From Teichococcus aestuarii (GTDB lineage Bacteria > Pseudomonadota > Alphaproteobacteria > Acetobacterales > Acetobacteraceae): DNA of 64,000 bases. Below the pieces are notes generated by a model. That model saw only the letters and a program-made list of their open reading frames with translations. It searched no databases and was not told where the DNA came from. A program made the translations under genes and the position numbers. Positions 1 to 8,525 of the stretch are shown here, one piece after another. The stretch's first letter is position 1, and every line of letters begins with the position of its first letter. The DNA is taken from NCBI RefSeq assembly GCF_003116135.1, contig NZ_PDOA01000007.1, forward strand, positions 124,001 through 188,000, in the 5' to 3' direction.

Positions 1-573
1 CTGTCCGGGCTCGGCATCGGCCTCTCCGCCGGCATCGCCCTGGCGCTGGTCGCCGGCCTCTCGAAGCTGGGCGAGGAGATCGTCGACGCGCCGATGCAGA
101 TGCTGCGCACCATGCCCTTCCTGGCGCTGGTGCCGCTGTTCATCCTGTGGTTCGGCATCGGCGAGACGCCGAAGATCGCGCTGGTGGCGCTCGGCGCCGC
201 CTTCCCGGTCTACCTCACGCTGTTCTCCGGCATCCGCGGCGTGGAGCCCAAGCTGGTGGAGGCGGGGCGCATCTTCGGCCTCGACCGGCGCGGGCTGATA
301 CGCCACGTCATCCTGCCCGGCGCGCTGCCCTCTGCGCTGGTCGGGCTGCGCTACGCGCTGGGCAGCGCCTGGCTCAGCCTCGTCATCGCCGAGCAGATCA
401 ACGCGACCGCCGGCATCGGCTTCCTGGTCAACGACGCGCGCGAGTTCCTGCGCACCGACGTCATCGTGGTGGGGCTGCTGGTCTATGCGCTGCTCGGCCT
501 CGGCGCCGATGCGCTGGTCCGCCTCGTCGAGCGCCGGGCGCTGGCCTGGCGCCCCAGCCTGGTGAAGGAGTGA
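1..573 (+). CDS. ssuC: ABC transporter permease, SsuC/TauC type (5' partial)
   Basis: The reading frame is open from the first base, so the N-terminus lies outside the window; about 190 residues remain. They are hydrophobic and contain the typical binding-protein-dependent permease segment, with an EAGRIFGLDRRGLIRHVILPGALP stretch (EAA loop, given here by its ends EAG and LPGALP) near residues 85-107, which contacts the ATPase. The last helices and a basic C-terminus are present. The neighbours (ATPase, SsuD-like monooxygenase, SsuA-like binding protein) indicate uptake of alkanesulfonates or similar organosulfur compounds across the inner membrane. Family assignment is firm; the exact substrate is inferred. 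Confidence 0.85.
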   Translation: MSGLGIGLSAGIALALVAGLSKLGEEIVDAPMQMLRTMPFLALVPLFILWFGIGETPKIALVALGAAFPVYLTLFSGIRGVEPKLVEAGRIFGLDRRGLIRHVILPGALPSALVGLRYALGSAWLSLVIAEQINATAGIGFLVNDAREFLRTDVIVVGLLVYALLGLGADALVRLVERRALAWRPSLVKE

Positions 574-581
574 CCGCCGCC

Positions 582-1310
582 ATGGCGCCGCAGAACAACA
601 ATGCCGCCCCGCTCCGCGTCCGCAACCTGACCCGCCGCTTCGGCGAGAACACGGTGCTGCACGGGCTGGACCTCGACCTCGCCCCCGGCAGCTTCACCGC
701 GCTGCTCGGCCGCAGCGGCTCCGGCAAGAGCACCCTGCTGCGCACGCTGGCCGAGCTGGACCCGGCGCCGGAGGGCGCCCGGCTGGAGCTGCCCCGCCCG
801 GTGGCCGTGGCCTTCCAGGAGCCGCGCCTGCTGCCCTGGAAGACGGTGTGGCAGAACGTCTCGCTCGGCCTGCCCGGCCGCGACGCCCGCCCCCGCGCCG
901 AGGCCGCGCTGGAGGAGGTGGGCCTCTCCCACCGCGTCGAGGCCTGGCCCGCCACCCTCTCGGGCGGCGAGGCGCAGCGCACCGCCCTGGCCCGCGCCCT
1001 GGTGCGCTCGCCCCGCCTGCTGCTGCTGGACGAGCCCTTCGCGGCGCTCGACGCGCTGACCCGCATCCGCATGCACGCGCTGGTGCTGGAGCTGTGGCGC
1101 CGCCACGGCCCCACCACCCTGATCGTGACGCATGACGTGGACGAGGCCGTGCTGCTGGCCGACCGCGTGCTGGTCCTGGAGCACGGGCGCATCGCCGAGG
1201 ATGTGGCGGTGGAGCTGCCGCGCCCGCGCCGCCATGCCGACCCCGGCTTCGCCGCGCTGCGCCGGCGGCTGCTGGAGGCGCTGGGCGTCTCGCTGGAGGA
1301 GGCGGCGTGA
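582..1310 (+). CDS. ssuB: ABC transporter ATP-binding protein, SsuB/TauB type
   Basis: This is a 242-residue nucleotide-binding subunit. Walker A GRSGSGKS is at about 43-50, the Q-loop FQEPRLLPW near 83, the LSGGE signature near 136, Walker B LLLLDEP near 155 and the H-loop THDVDEA near 187. The wording of the Q-loop and D-loop is that of the nitrate/sulfonate/taurine subfamily. The ATG at 582 lies 8 bp after the permease stop; a GTG at 570 overlaps that stop and is a possible alternative. It powers the permease encoded immediately upstream. Its stop overlaps the start of the acyl-CoA dehydrogenase gene (TGATG), which suggests translational coupling. Confidence 0.9.
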   Translation: MAPQNNNAAPLRVRNLTRRFGENTVLHGLDLDLAPGSFTALLGRSGSGKSTLLRTLAELDPAPEGARLELPRPVAVAFQEPRLLPWKTVWQNVSLGLPGRDARPRAEAALEEVGLSHRVEAWPATLSGGEAQRTALARALVRSPRLLLLDEPFAALDALTRIRMHALVLELWRRHGPTTLIVTHDVDEAVLLADRVLVLEHGRIAEDVAVELPRPRRHADPGFAALRRRLLEALGVSLEEAA

Positions 1311-2452
1311 TGGACGGCCTGGCCCAGCCCGCGCCGCTGGCCGATCTGGTCCGCGCCTTCGCCGCTGGCGCCGCCGCGCATGACCGCGCCGGCAGCTTCC
1401 CGCACGAGAATTTCGCGCTGCTGCGCGAGGCCGGGCTGCCCGGCCTGACCGTGCCGCGCCGCTGGGGCGGCGAGGAGGCGGGCCTCGCGCGCTGCACCGC
1501 CGTCATCGGCACCCTCGCCGAGGGATGCCCGGCCACCGCGCTGGTGCTGGCCATGCAGCTCATCCAGCTCCGCACCCTGCTGGCCGACCCCGCCTGGCCC
1601 GAGGCGCTGCGCGCCCGGCTGGCGCGCGAGGCGGTGGAGGAGGGTGCGCTGTTCAACGCGCTGCGGGTGGAGCCTGAGCTCGGCACCCCCGCCCGCGGCG
1701 GCCTGCCCGCCACCATCCTGCGCCGCTCGCCGGAAGGCTGGCGCCTCTCGGGCCGCAAGATCTACTCGACCGGCGCGCCGGCGCTGCGCTGGATGCTGGT
1801 CTGGGCCCGCACGGACGAGGCCAGCCCGCGCACCGGCCTGGCGCTGGTCGAGGCCGGCACCCCCGGCCTGCGGATCGAGGAAAGCTGGGACCAGGCGGGG
1901 CTGCGCGCCTCGGGCAGCCACGACGTGGTGTTCGAGGAGGTGGCCCTGCCGCTGGCCCAGGCGCCGGACCTGCGCCCGCCGGCCGACTGGGCACGCCCGG
2001 ATGCCGCCGTGGCGGCCTGGAACACCCTGCCCATCGCCGCGCTCTACACCGGCGTGGCCCGCGCGGCGCGCGACTGGCTGGTGCGGTTCCTGCGCGATCG
2101 CGTGCCAGGCAGCCTCGGCGCGCCGCTCGCCACCCTGCCGCGGATGCAGGAGGCGGTGGGCCGCATCGAGGCGCTGCTGCTGGCCAATGACCGGATCATC
2201 GCCTCGGCCGCTGCCGCCCAGGATGCGGGGGAGGGGCCTTCCGCCGCCGAGAGCGGGCTGATCAAGACGCTCGCCGCCGAGAACGCCATCCAGGTGGTGC
2301 AGGAGGCCGTGGCGCTCTGCGGCAACCATGCGCTCGCCCGCGCCAATCCGCTGGAGCGGCACCTGCGCGACGTGCTCTGCGCCCGCATCCACACGCCCCA
2401 GCCCGACGCCGCCCACACCCTCGCCGGGCGCCTCGCCCTCGGCCTGGCCTGA
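1310..2452 (+). CDS. acyl-CoA dehydrogenase family protein, SfnB/DszC-like
   Basis: This 380-residue flavoprotein has the acyl-CoA dehydrogenase fold: an N-terminal helical part, a middle beta domain (ILRRSPEGWRLSGRKIYSTGAP region, residues about 140-162, where FAD packs) and a C-terminal helical domain. In sulfur-scavenging operons such members (SfnB, DszC-like) act as flavin-dependent oxygenases or desulfurising enzymes, not in beta-oxidation. The start ATG overlaps the ssuB stop by one base; GTG 1307 is an alternative. Lying between ssuB and an SsuD-like gene, it probably oxidises the imported organosulfur compound or an intermediate. The reaction is inferred from context. Confidence 0.8.
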   Translation: MDGLAQPAPLADLVRAFAAGAAAHDRAGSFPHENFALLREAGLPGLTVPRRWGGEEAGLARCTAVIGTLAEGCPATALVLAMQLIQLRTLLADPAWPEALRARLAREAVEEGALFNALRVEPELGTPARGGLPATILRRSPEGWRLSGRKIYSTGAPALRWMLVWARTDEASPRTGLALVEAGTPGLRIEESWDQAGLRASGSHDVVFEEVALPLAQAPDLRPPADWARPDAAVAAWNTLPIAALYTGVARAARDWLVRFLRDRVPGSLGAPLATLPRMQEAVGRIEALLLANDRIIASAAAAQDAGEGPSAAESGLIKTLAAENAIQVVQEAVALCGNHALARANPLERHLRDVLCARIHTPQPDAAHTLAGRLALGLA

Positions 2453-2468
2453 ACACCGGAGGACCGCC

Positions 2469-3572
2469 ATGAGCCATCCGCTCGAATTCATCGGCATGAT
2501 CCAGCCGCGCCAGCAGTCGGAAATCCACCCGGCCAGCGGCCCGGCCATTGACCCCGGCTATCTGCGCGCCTCCGCCCAGGCGCATGACCAGGGCGGCTTC
2601 GACCGCATCCTGATCGGCTGGTACAGCAACGGGCCGGACGGGCTGCAGCTCGCCACCCATGCCGCCGCGCACACCGAGAAGGTGGGCTTCCTCGTTGCCC
2701 ACCGCCCCGGCTTCCAGGCGCCGAGCACGGCGGCCCGCGCCTTCGCCACGCTCGACCAGCTCAGCGGCGGCCGTGCCGCGCTGCACGCCATCTCGGGCGG
2801 CGACGACACCGACCAGGCGCGCGACGGCGACTGGCTGAACAAGGATGACCGCTACGCCCGCACGGACGAGTATCTCTCCATCCTGAAGGCCATCTGGACC
2901 GCCAAGGGTCCGGTGGACCACGAGGGGGAGTACTACCGCATCAAGGGTGCCTCGCCCGAGGTGCGGAGCGTGCAGCAGCCGCGCATCCCGCTCTATTTCG
3001 GCGGCGCCTCCGAGGCGGCGCTGCGCGTGGCCGGCCGCCACGCCGATGTCTATGCCCTCTGGGGCGAGACCCGCGCCCAGGTGCGCGAGATCGTGGCGCG
3101 GGTGCGGGCCGAGGCGGCGAAGCACGGGCGCGAGAAGGAGGTGCGCTTCAGCCTCTCCTTCCGCCCGATCCTGGCGGAGACGGAGAGCGCGGCCTGGGAG
3201 AAGGCGGAGCGCATCCTGCACCGCATCCGCCAGGTACGCGGCCAGGCGGCGCTCGGTGCCGGCGGTACGGCGCCGCAGAATGCCGGCTCGCAGCGCCTGC
3301 TGGACGCCGCCGCGCTGGGCGACCGGCCGGAGGGGCGCCTCTACACCGCCATCGCGCGGGAGACCGGGGCGCGGGGCAACACCACCGCCCTCGTCGGCAC
3401 GCCGGAGCAGGTGGCGGAAGCCTTCCTCGAATACCACGAGCTCGGCGTCTCCACCTTCCTCATCCGCGGCTTCGACCCGTTGGAGGATGCGGTGGAATAC
3501 GGCCGCTCCCTGCTGCCCGCCACGCGCCGCCTGCTGGCGGAGCGGCTGAAGAAGAAGGACCTCGCGGCATGA
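2469..3572 (+). CDS. ssuD: LLM-class flavin-dependent monooxygenase, SsuD-like
   Basis: This 367-residue bacterial-luciferase-like monooxygenase aligns by eye along its length with E. coli SsuD. Shared features include DPGYL near residue 28, TLDQLSGGRA near 94, the PLYFGGAS substrate/flavin motif near 174 and the ALVGTPEQVAEAF segment near 305. SsuD enzymes use FMNH2 and O2 to cleave alkanesulfonates to aldehyde and sulfite. A GGAGGA ribosome-binding site sits at 2458-2463, 5 bp before ATG. No flavin reductase (ssuE) is present in the window, so FMNH2 must come from elsewhere. Dimethylsulfone-type substrates remain possible because of the SfnB-like neighbour. Confidence 0.82.
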   Translation: MSHPLEFIGMIQPRQQSEIHPASGPAIDPGYLRASAQAHDQGGFDRILIGWYSNGPDGLQLATHAAAHTEKVGFLVAHRPGFQAPSTAARAFATLDQLSGGRAALHAISGGDDTDQARDGDWLNKDDRYARTDEYLSILKAIWTAKGPVDHEGEYYRIKGASPEVRSVQQPRIPLYFGGASEAALRVAGRHADVYALWGETRAQVREIVARVRAEAAKHGREKEVRFSLSFRPILAETESAAWEKAERILHRIRQVRGQAALGAGGTAPQNAGSQRLLDAAALGDRPEGRLYTAIARETGARGNTTALVGTPEQVAEAFLEYHELGVSTFLIRGFDPLEDAVEYGRSLLPATRRLLAERLKKKDLAA

Positions 3573-4540
3573 GCCTGCACCTGAACCGCCGCGCCCTGCT
3601 GCTGGGCGCCGCCGCGCTGGCGGCGCCGCTGGCCGCCCCCCGCCTCCTCCGCGCCCAGTCCCCGCTGCGCGTCGGCGACCAGCGCGGCAATGCCCGCGCG
3701 GTGATGGAGGCCGCCGGCGTGCTGAAGGACCTTGAGGGCCTCATCACCTGGAGCGAATTTCCCGCCGCCGCGCCGCTGGTGGAGGCGCTGAACGCCGGCG
3801 CCATCGACACCGGGCTGGTGGGGGACGCGCCCTTCACCTTCGGCGCCGCCGCCGGCGTGCCGGCCAAGGCCATCGCCGCCACGCGGCAGAAGCAGGACGG
3901 GCTGGCCATCCTGGTGCCGAAGGACAGCCCCGCACGCTCCTTCGCCGACCTGAAGGGCAAGCGCATCGCCACGGGGCGCGGCTCGATCGGCCACCAGCTG
4001 GTGCTGGCGGCGCTGGAGGCGAACAAGCTGCCGCAGGATGCCGTGACCTTCGTCTTCCTGCTGCCTTCGGATGCCAAGGCGGCCTACAGCAGCGGCGCGG
4101 TCGAGGCCTGGTCCACCTGGGAGCCCTATGTCTCGCAGGAGGAGGTGCTGGCCGGCTCCCGCCGGGTGCAGGACGGCAACGGCATCACCCCCGGCCTCAG
4201 CTTCCAGGCGGCGCGGGACGACGCCATCGCCGCCCGCCGTCCGGAGCTGGAGGATTTCGTCCGCCGCCTCGCCCGGGCGCGGGCCTGGGCCAATGGGAAC
4301 ATCCCGGCCTATGCGAAGAGCTGGTCCGAGCTGATGAAGGTGCCGGAGCCGGTGGCCCTGCAATGGTTCGAGCGCGCCCGCACCCGCGTGGTGCCGATCG
4401 ACGACGCGGTGGTGGCGGACGAGCAGGGGAATATCGATCTTTATACCCGCGCGGGGCTGGTGCGCCGGCGGGTTCGCGCCGAGGATATCCTCGACCGGAG
4501 CTTCGCGGCGGCGATCGCCGCGGGTAACGCGGCGGCATAA
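3569..4540 (+). CDS. ssuA: ABC transporter substrate-binding protein, SsuA/NrtA type
   Basis: This 323-residue periplasmic binding protein starts with a Tat-like signal peptide (NRRALLLGAAAL, then an AQS cleavage region near residue 29). The mature part shows the sulfonate/nitrate-family pattern: an LVEALNAGAIDTGLVGDAPF segment near 71-90 and a VEAWSTWEPYV segment near 178-188. Its ATG overlaps the monooxygenase stop (ATGA), so it is co-translated with the operon even though binding-protein genes usually come first. It should deliver the sulfur compound to the permease at the window start. Confidence 0.87.
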   Translation: MSLHLNRRALLLGAAALAAPLAAPRLLRAQSPLRVGDQRGNARAVMEAAGVLKDLEGLITWSEFPAAAPLVEALNAGAIDTGLVGDAPFTFGAAAGVPAKAIAATRQKQDGLAILVPKDSPARSFADLKGKRIATGRGSIGHQLVLAALEANKLPQDAVTFVFLLPSDAKAAYSSGAVEAWSTWEPYVSQEEVLAGSRRVQDGNGITPGLSFQAARDDAIAARRPELEDFVRRLARARAWANGNIPAYAKSWSELMKVPEPVALQWFERARTRVVPIDDAVVADEQGNIDLYTRAGLVRRRVRAEDILDRSFAAAIAAGNAAA

Positions 4541-4603
4541 CACCTGCCGCGGGCAACGCGGCGGCCTGAGACCCGCCGCCGGATCGAGAGGGAGCCAGAC
4601 ACC

Positions 4604-5098
4604 ATGCCGCATGACGGCCACGACCACAGCCATGACGTCCCCGAGGATGGCTGGAAGCACAGCGGCGTCCGGGTGATCCCGGGCGACAGCCTGGACACCA
4701 ACACCGCCAGCACGCCGGGCATGAACCGCGCCGCCGCCATCAACGCGGCGCGCGTGGGCGCGCAGAAGATCTGGGCTGGCACGGTTCACATCCATGCCAA
4801 CGCCAAGACCGGCGCGCACCACCACGGCCCGCTGGAGAGCGTGATCTACGTGGTCAAGGGCCGCGCCCGGATGCGCTGGGGCGAGAAGCTGGAATTCGTG
4901 GCCGAGGCCGGCCCGGGCGACTTCATCTACGTGCCGCCCTATGTGCCGCACCAGGAGATCAACGCCTCCACCGACGAGACGCTGGAATGCGTGCTGGTGC
5001 GCTCGGACAACGAGGCGGTGGTGGTGAACCTCGACATCGAGCCGGCGGAGAAGCCGGAGAACGTCCCCTGGATCGACCCGATCCACAAGCATCCCTGA
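4604..5098 (+). CDS. cupin domain protein
   Basis: This 164-residue protein has one cupin barrel. Motif 1 is seen around residues 68-86 (HIHANAKTGAHHHGPLESV, a His cluster and a Glu likely to bind a metal) and motif 2 around 105-116 (GPGDFIYVPPYVPHQ). The N-terminus is His-rich (MPHDGHDHSHD). It follows the sulfonate operon by 63 bp in the same direction and ends at a strong terminator, so it may be its last gene. Cupins of this kind can be dioxygenases or small-molecule binders; no specific reaction can be assigned. Confidence 0.8.
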   Translation: MPHDGHDHSHDVPEDGWKHSGVRVIPGDSLDTNTASTPGMNRAAAINAARVGAQKIWAGTVHIHANAKTGAHHHGPLESVIYVVKGRARMRWGEKLEFVAEAGPGDFIYVPPYVPHQEINASTDETLECVLVRSDNEAVVVNLDIEPAEKPENVPWIDPIHKHP

Positions 5099-5116
5099 GG
5101 CTGCGCGCAGCGGACG

Positions 5117-5152
5117 GGAAAGGGCCGGGGCGGGGACGCCCCGGCCCTTTCC
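5117..5152. terminator. strong hairpin terminator between convergent genes
   Basis: A perfect 16-bp inverted repeat (GGAAAGGGCCGGGGCG and its complement) with a 4-base loop GGGA lies between the convergent cupin and MYG1 genes. The arm ends in CCC TTT on the plus strand and the symmetry gives the same on the minus strand, so it can terminate both transcripts. Confidence 0.8.
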
Positions 5153-5171
5153 GCATTCAGCTCCCCAGGAT

Positions 5172-6101
5172 TCAGCTTCCCAGGGCGATGGCCTTGCGCG
5201 CCATCTCCCGCGCGCCGTCCCGCGTGCGGGCGGCGCCGACGAAGCGGCGCAGATGCGTGAACACCGCATCCGGCACGCCACTCGCCTCGGCCAGCGCCGC
5301 GTCCTGCAGCCCGGCCCAGGCCTCCGGCAGCGGCAGGCGCTGGGCGAAGGAGCCCGGCTCGGGCGGCATGGCATCGACCATCCAGTTGCCGTTCGAGGCG
5401 GGGTAGAGGGCGAAGAGCACCGGCAGGTTGTGGGTGAAGACGGCGCCCTTCCAGGGCATGCCGCGCTCCAGCTCCAGCACGCGCTGGTCGGCGGAGCGGG
5501 CATGGGCGGCCAGCACCTCGGCATCGGCCGCCATGCGGCCGCGCAGCACCTCCACCCGGCGGCGCAGCACGCCCTCGGCCAGGGCGGCGGCTTCCAGGAA
5601 GGCGGCATCGGCCGCGGCGTCGCCGCCCGCGGAATCCCAGCCCGGGTTGAAGTCGCCGACGAGAGCGGCGAGGCCCAGCACGTCCCGCTCCGGCGCCGTG
5701 CCGTTGTCGATCTCGTCGATGCGGCGGACCACCGCCTGGTCGATCTCGGCGGCGATGGCGGCGGCGAGGCCGGCGGCCTCCGGCGGCAGGATCGCCCGCA
5801 CGGCGGCATGGCCATGGGTCTGCCAGATCAGCCCGGCGGCGCTGTAGGGGGTGCCATCGGCGCGGGTGGGGGCGCCGCGCTGGTGATGGTCGAAGCGCCG
5901 GGCCTCGGCATCGTAGCGGGCGCCGACATCCCAGACGATATCCGCCGCGGCGATGAGGGCGGCGTCCCGCGTGCGGGTCAGCTCATGGTCCTCGCCCGCC
6001 TTGCCCAGCCCCAGCGCCAGGCGCAGCACGCCATAGGCGAAGACCTCGTCGCAATGGAACTTGCCGCTGTGGGTGACGAGGCGGAGGCGGGGCTGGGACA
6101 T
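5172..6101 (-). CDS. MYG1 family metal-dependent hydrolase
   Basis: This 309-residue protein is of the UPF0160/MYG1 family. The signature residues are visible: THSGKFHCDE at residues 10-19, a DIVWDVGARYD segment near 54-64 and FDHHQRG near 70-76, the DHH-type phosphoesterase metal site. A second Asp/Glu-rich segment (EIDQAVVRRIDEIDNG) lies near 123-138. Eukaryotic MYG1 is a 3'-5' RNA exonuclease; bacterial members are presumed nucleases or phosphoesterases. The length is usual for bacteria. It is transcribed away from the VOC gene and shares no operon. Family firm, role inferred. Confidence 0.85.
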   Translation of the reverse strand: MSQPRLRLVTHSGKFHCDEVFAYGVLRLALGLGKAGEDHELTRTRDAALIAAADIVWDVGARYDAEARRFDHHQRGAPTRADGTPYSAAGLIWQTHGHAAVRAILPPEAAGLAAAIAAEIDQAVVRRIDEIDNGTAPERDVLGLAALVGDFNPGWDSAGGDAAADAAFLEAAALAEGVLRRRVEVLRGRMAADAEVLAAHARSADQRVLELERGMPWKGAVFTHNLPVLFALYPASNGNWMVDAMPPEPGSFAQRLPLPEAWAGLQDAALAEASGVPDAVFTHLRRFVGAARTRDGAREMARKAIALGS

Positions 6102-6195
6102 GAGGGTGGATTTCCAGTCGGGAGCGGAGCGGCAGCAGCTACACGCTTCCGCGCCCCGCGTCAGCCCCGCCGCGGCGGTTTGACGCTGGGCCGTG

Positions 6196-6210
6196 CTTGT
6201 CGGACAAGTG
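6196..6210. promoter_or_regulatory. inverted repeat upstream of the VOC gene
   Basis: CTTGTC-G-GACAAG is a perfect inverted repeat (6196-6208) 29 bp before the VOC start. It contains CGGACAAGTG (6201-6210), identical over 10 bases to the second tandem palindrome in the IclR/liv promoter at 13449-13462. It could be a regulator half-site. A TTGACG hexamer at 6180-6185 could be a -35 element. Confidence 0.35.
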
Positions 6211-6236
6211 GAGGCTCATCCAAGGAGGACGCGGGA

Positions 6237-6620
6237 ATGACCGCCTGCCGCATCGACCACCTGCACCTGCGCAGCCCCGACCCGGAGGCGGCCGCCCGCT
6301 TCTACGTCTCGGCGCTGGAGGCACGGGAGACCGGCCGCCAGGACGTCAATGGCGCGCTGCGGATCATGCTGGATCTCGGCGGGCTGATGCTGTTCATCGA
6401 GGCCGTGCCGCCCGAGACGCCGAAGCCGCCGCCGGCGCCCTTCCAGGGCATCGAGCATATCGGCCTGACGGTGCCGGACCTGGATGCCGCCATTGCCGAA
6501 CTGGCGGGGAAGGGCGTGCCGCTCACCTCCGGCCCGCGCGAGGTGCGCCCCGGCCTGCGCATTGCCTTCATCGACGCCCCCGACAAGGTGCGCATCGAGC
6601 TGCTGGAACGCCGCGGCTGA
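6237..6620 (+). CDS. VOC (glyoxalase/epimerase) superfamily protein
   Basis: This 127-residue protein has two beta-alpha-beta-beta-beta modules. The first starts at IDHLHLRSPDPEAAARFY (residues 6-23) and the second at IEHIGLTVPDLDAAIAEL (about 72-89). Metal-ligand positions are consistent with His at the module starts and Glu at the ends (MLFIEA; RIELLE). It resembles methylmalonyl-CoA epimerase and lactoylglutathione-lyase relatives; substrate unknown. An AAGGAGGA ribosome-binding site at 6222-6229 fixes the start. It is a single-gene unit ending at a hairpin shared with the convergent MBL gene. Confidence 0.8.
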   Translation: MTACRIDHLHLRSPDPEAAARFYVSALEARETGRQDVNGALRIMLDLGGLMLFIEAVPPETPKPPPAPFQGIEHIGLTVPDLDAAIAELAGKGVPLTSGPREVRPGLRIAFIDAPDKVRIELLERRG

Positions 6621-6625
6621 ACTGA

Positions 6626-6679
6626 CAGAAAAAGATGAGAGGGGTCCGGGGAGAGAATTCCTTCTCTCCCTGGTCTTCC
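6626..6679 (+). repeat. dispersed GAATTC-core hairpin element, copy 1 (terminator-like)
   Basis: An A-rich lead (CAGAAAAAGATGAGAGGGG) is followed by a hairpin with arms CCGGGGAGAGAA and TTCTCTCCCTGG (6646-6657 and 6662-6673, one G-T pair) and loop TTCC. The same design recurs at 8526-8574 (inverted) and 33134-33189. It lies between convergent genes and is likely a bidirectional terminator. Confidence 0.7.
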
Positions 6680-7564
6680 TCAGAAGGCGAGGTCCCTGGC
6701 CTCCGGCACCAGCCGGTAGCCCTGGGCGTCCTTCGCCAGCCGGGCGCAGCCCGGGAAATGCACGTGCATCCCCACGAAGCGCTGCCGGTCGGCCGCCACC
6801 CGGTCGAAGACGCGGCGCCGTGTCTCGGCGGCCTGGGCCGGGTCCACGTCGAACTGCATGGTCACCTCCGGCCGCGCCACCTGCACTTCCGGCACATGCA
6901 CGATGTCGCCCCAGATCAGCAGGCTGTCCTCGCCGGAGGCAATCAGGTAGCCGCAATGCCCCGGCGTGTGGCCGGGAAGATGCACGGCGGTGACGCCGGG
7001 GAAGATCTCCGCCCCGTCCGCGAACAGGGCCAGCCGGTCGCGGTAGGGCGCGACCTGGGTGCGGGCGGCGGCGAAATAGGGCACGCCCTGGCCGCTGGCG
7101 CCGGCGCGGCTGGCGGCGCCGTCATCCTCCCAGTAGGCCAGCTCCGCCGCGTGCATCCCGAGCGTCGCGCCGGGGAAGATGGCCTGGCCCGAGGCATCCG
7201 CCAGCGCGTTGGAATGGTCGGGGTGGAGATGGGTCAGCAGCACCGTGTCGATCTCGCCCGGCGCCACGCCGGCGGCGGCGAGGTTGCCGAGCATCTTCCC
7301 GGCGCTCGCCTGGAGGCTGCCGCCGCAGCCGGTATCCACCAGCGCCGCCCGCCCGCCCGCGCGGATGAGGAAGGTGTTGACCGAGGTGCGGCGCGGCGTC
7401 GGCCGGAAGCTCTCCGTCAGCAGCCGGTCGATCTCCTCCGGCGCGATGTTCTGCAGCACCGCGTTGGAGGCGTTGAGGAAGCCGTCGCTGACGGCGGTGA
7501 CGACGATCTCGCCGACACGCAGGTGGTGCAGGCCGGGAACCTGCTCGGTGGGAAGCGGGGGCAA
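6680..7564 (-). CDS. MBL-fold metallo-hydrolase
   Basis: This 294-residue protein has the metallo-beta-lactamase fold. The zinc-binding HLHPDHS motif is near residues 114-120, a later metal His is in HLPGHTPGHCG near 193-203, an Asp is in LLIWGDIVHV near 218-227 and a final His is in GMHVHFPG near 269. The LVDTGCGG segment near 82 is typical. Members include lactonases and organophosphate hydrolases. It is the last gene of the Liv/CatC/SMP-30 unit, 15 bp after the lactonase, which suggests hydrolysis of an ester or lactone intermediate; the substrate is unknown. Confidence 0.83.
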   Translation of the reverse strand: MPPLPTEQVPGLHHLRVGEIVVTAVSDGFLNASNAVLQNIAPEEIDRLLTESFRPTPRRTSVNTFLIRAGGRAALVDTGCGGSLQASAGKMLGNLAAAGVAPGEIDTVLLTHLHPDHSNALADASGQAIFPGATLGMHAAELAYWEDDGAASRAGASGQGVPYFAAARTQVAPYRDRLALFADGAEIFPGVTAVHLPGHTPGHCGYLIASGEDSLLIWGDIVHVPEVQVARPEVTMQFDVDPAQAAETRRRVFDRVAADRQRFVGMHVHFPGCARLAKDAQGYRLVPEARDLAF

Positions 7565-7579
7565 GGGGGTGTCGTCCTC

Positions 7580-8506
7580 TCAGGCCGTCTCGTGGTTCAG
7601 CACCAGCCCGGCCTCGTGCCAGGGCATCGAGACCAGCTTGCCGGTGGTGGAGAGGGTGATGTAGGCGGTGCGCCGGTCCGCGCCGCCGAAGCAGATGTTG
7701 GTGGGCATCACCTCTGGCATCTTCTCGACATGCAGGATCTGGCCAGCGGGCGAGACGGTGGTGATCTCGCCGCTCACCAGCGTCGCCACGCAGATATTGC
7801 CGGCGGCGGTGACGGCCAGGCTGTCCAGCCGCCGGAAGCCGGGGAACTGGCAGACCAGCGTGCCGCCATGCACCACCGGCCAAGGGTTCTTGCGCAGCTT
7901 ACCGGGGCCGAGGATCTCCCAGGACCAGAGGCGTCCCGTCTCCGTCTCCGCCACGTACAGGGTGCGGCCATCGGGCGAGAGGCCGATGCCGTTGCCGCCG
8001 CCGGGGATGGGGTGCGCCGCCTCGACGATGCGCGAGCCATCCGCCGCCGCCCAGTAGACGCCGCCATGGTCGCGGTCCCGCGCCCGCACCTTGCCGAGAT
8101 CGGTGAACCAGAAGCCGCCCTGGTTGTCGAACACCAGGTCGTTCGGGCCGCGCAGGGGGCGGCCATCGCATTCGGTGTAGAGCACCGTGACCGCGCCCGT
8201 GGCGGGGTCGATGCGCTCGATGCGGCCGCCCGAGTAATCCTCGGGCTGGTGCGTGGGGCGCAGGATGCCCGGCTCCTCGTGCCAGCCGAAGCCGCCATTG
8301 TTGCAGAGGTAGAGCTGGCCGTCCGGGCCCATCGCCAGGCCGTTCGGGCCGCCGCCGGGGCGGGCGATGACGCTGCGCGTGCCGTCCGGCGCGACGCGGC
8401 TGACCACCTGGGCGGCGATCTCCACCAGGGCGATGGAGCCGTCGGGCAGCGCCACGGGGCCCTCGGGGAAGCGCAGCCCCTCGGCCAGAACCTTCAACTC
8501 AGACAT
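7580..8506 (-). CDS. SMP-30/gluconolactonase-family lactonase
   Basis: This 308-residue protein is a six-bladed beta-propeller of the SMP-30/LRE family. Typical segments are LRFPEGPVALPDGSI (residues 11-25, with the metal-binding Glu), GPNGLAMGPDGQLYLCNNGG near 53-72, RGPNDLVFDNQGGFWFTD near 119-136 (metal Asn) and GNGIGLSPDGRTLYVAET near 171-188 (metal Asn/Asp). Such enzymes hydrolyse sugar or other lactones using one divalent metal. It sits between a muconolactone-isomerase-like gene and an MBL hydrolase, so an enol-lactone or related lactone is a plausible substrate. Confidence 0.85.
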   Translation of the reverse strand: MSELKVLAEGLRFPEGPVALPDGSIALVEIAAQVVSRVAPDGTRSVIARPGGGPNGLAMGPDGQLYLCNNGGFGWHEEPGILRPTHQPEDYSGGRIERIDPATGAVTVLYTECDGRPLRGPNDLVFDNQGGFWFTDLGKVRARDRDHGGVYWAAADGSRIVEAAHPIPGGGNGIGLSPDGRTLYVAETETGRLWSWEILGPGKLRKNPWPVVHGGTLVCQFPGFRRLDSLAVTAAGNICVATLVSGEITTVSPAGQILHVEKMPEVMPTNICFGGADRRTAYITLSTTGKLVSMPWHEAGLVLNHETA

Positions 8507-8525
8507 GTTCGACGTTCCTCAAGCC

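Noticed and set aside
461-2548. Minus-strand frame over the sulfonate operon
   Set aside because: Antisense shadow; the plus-strand genes have clear family motifs.
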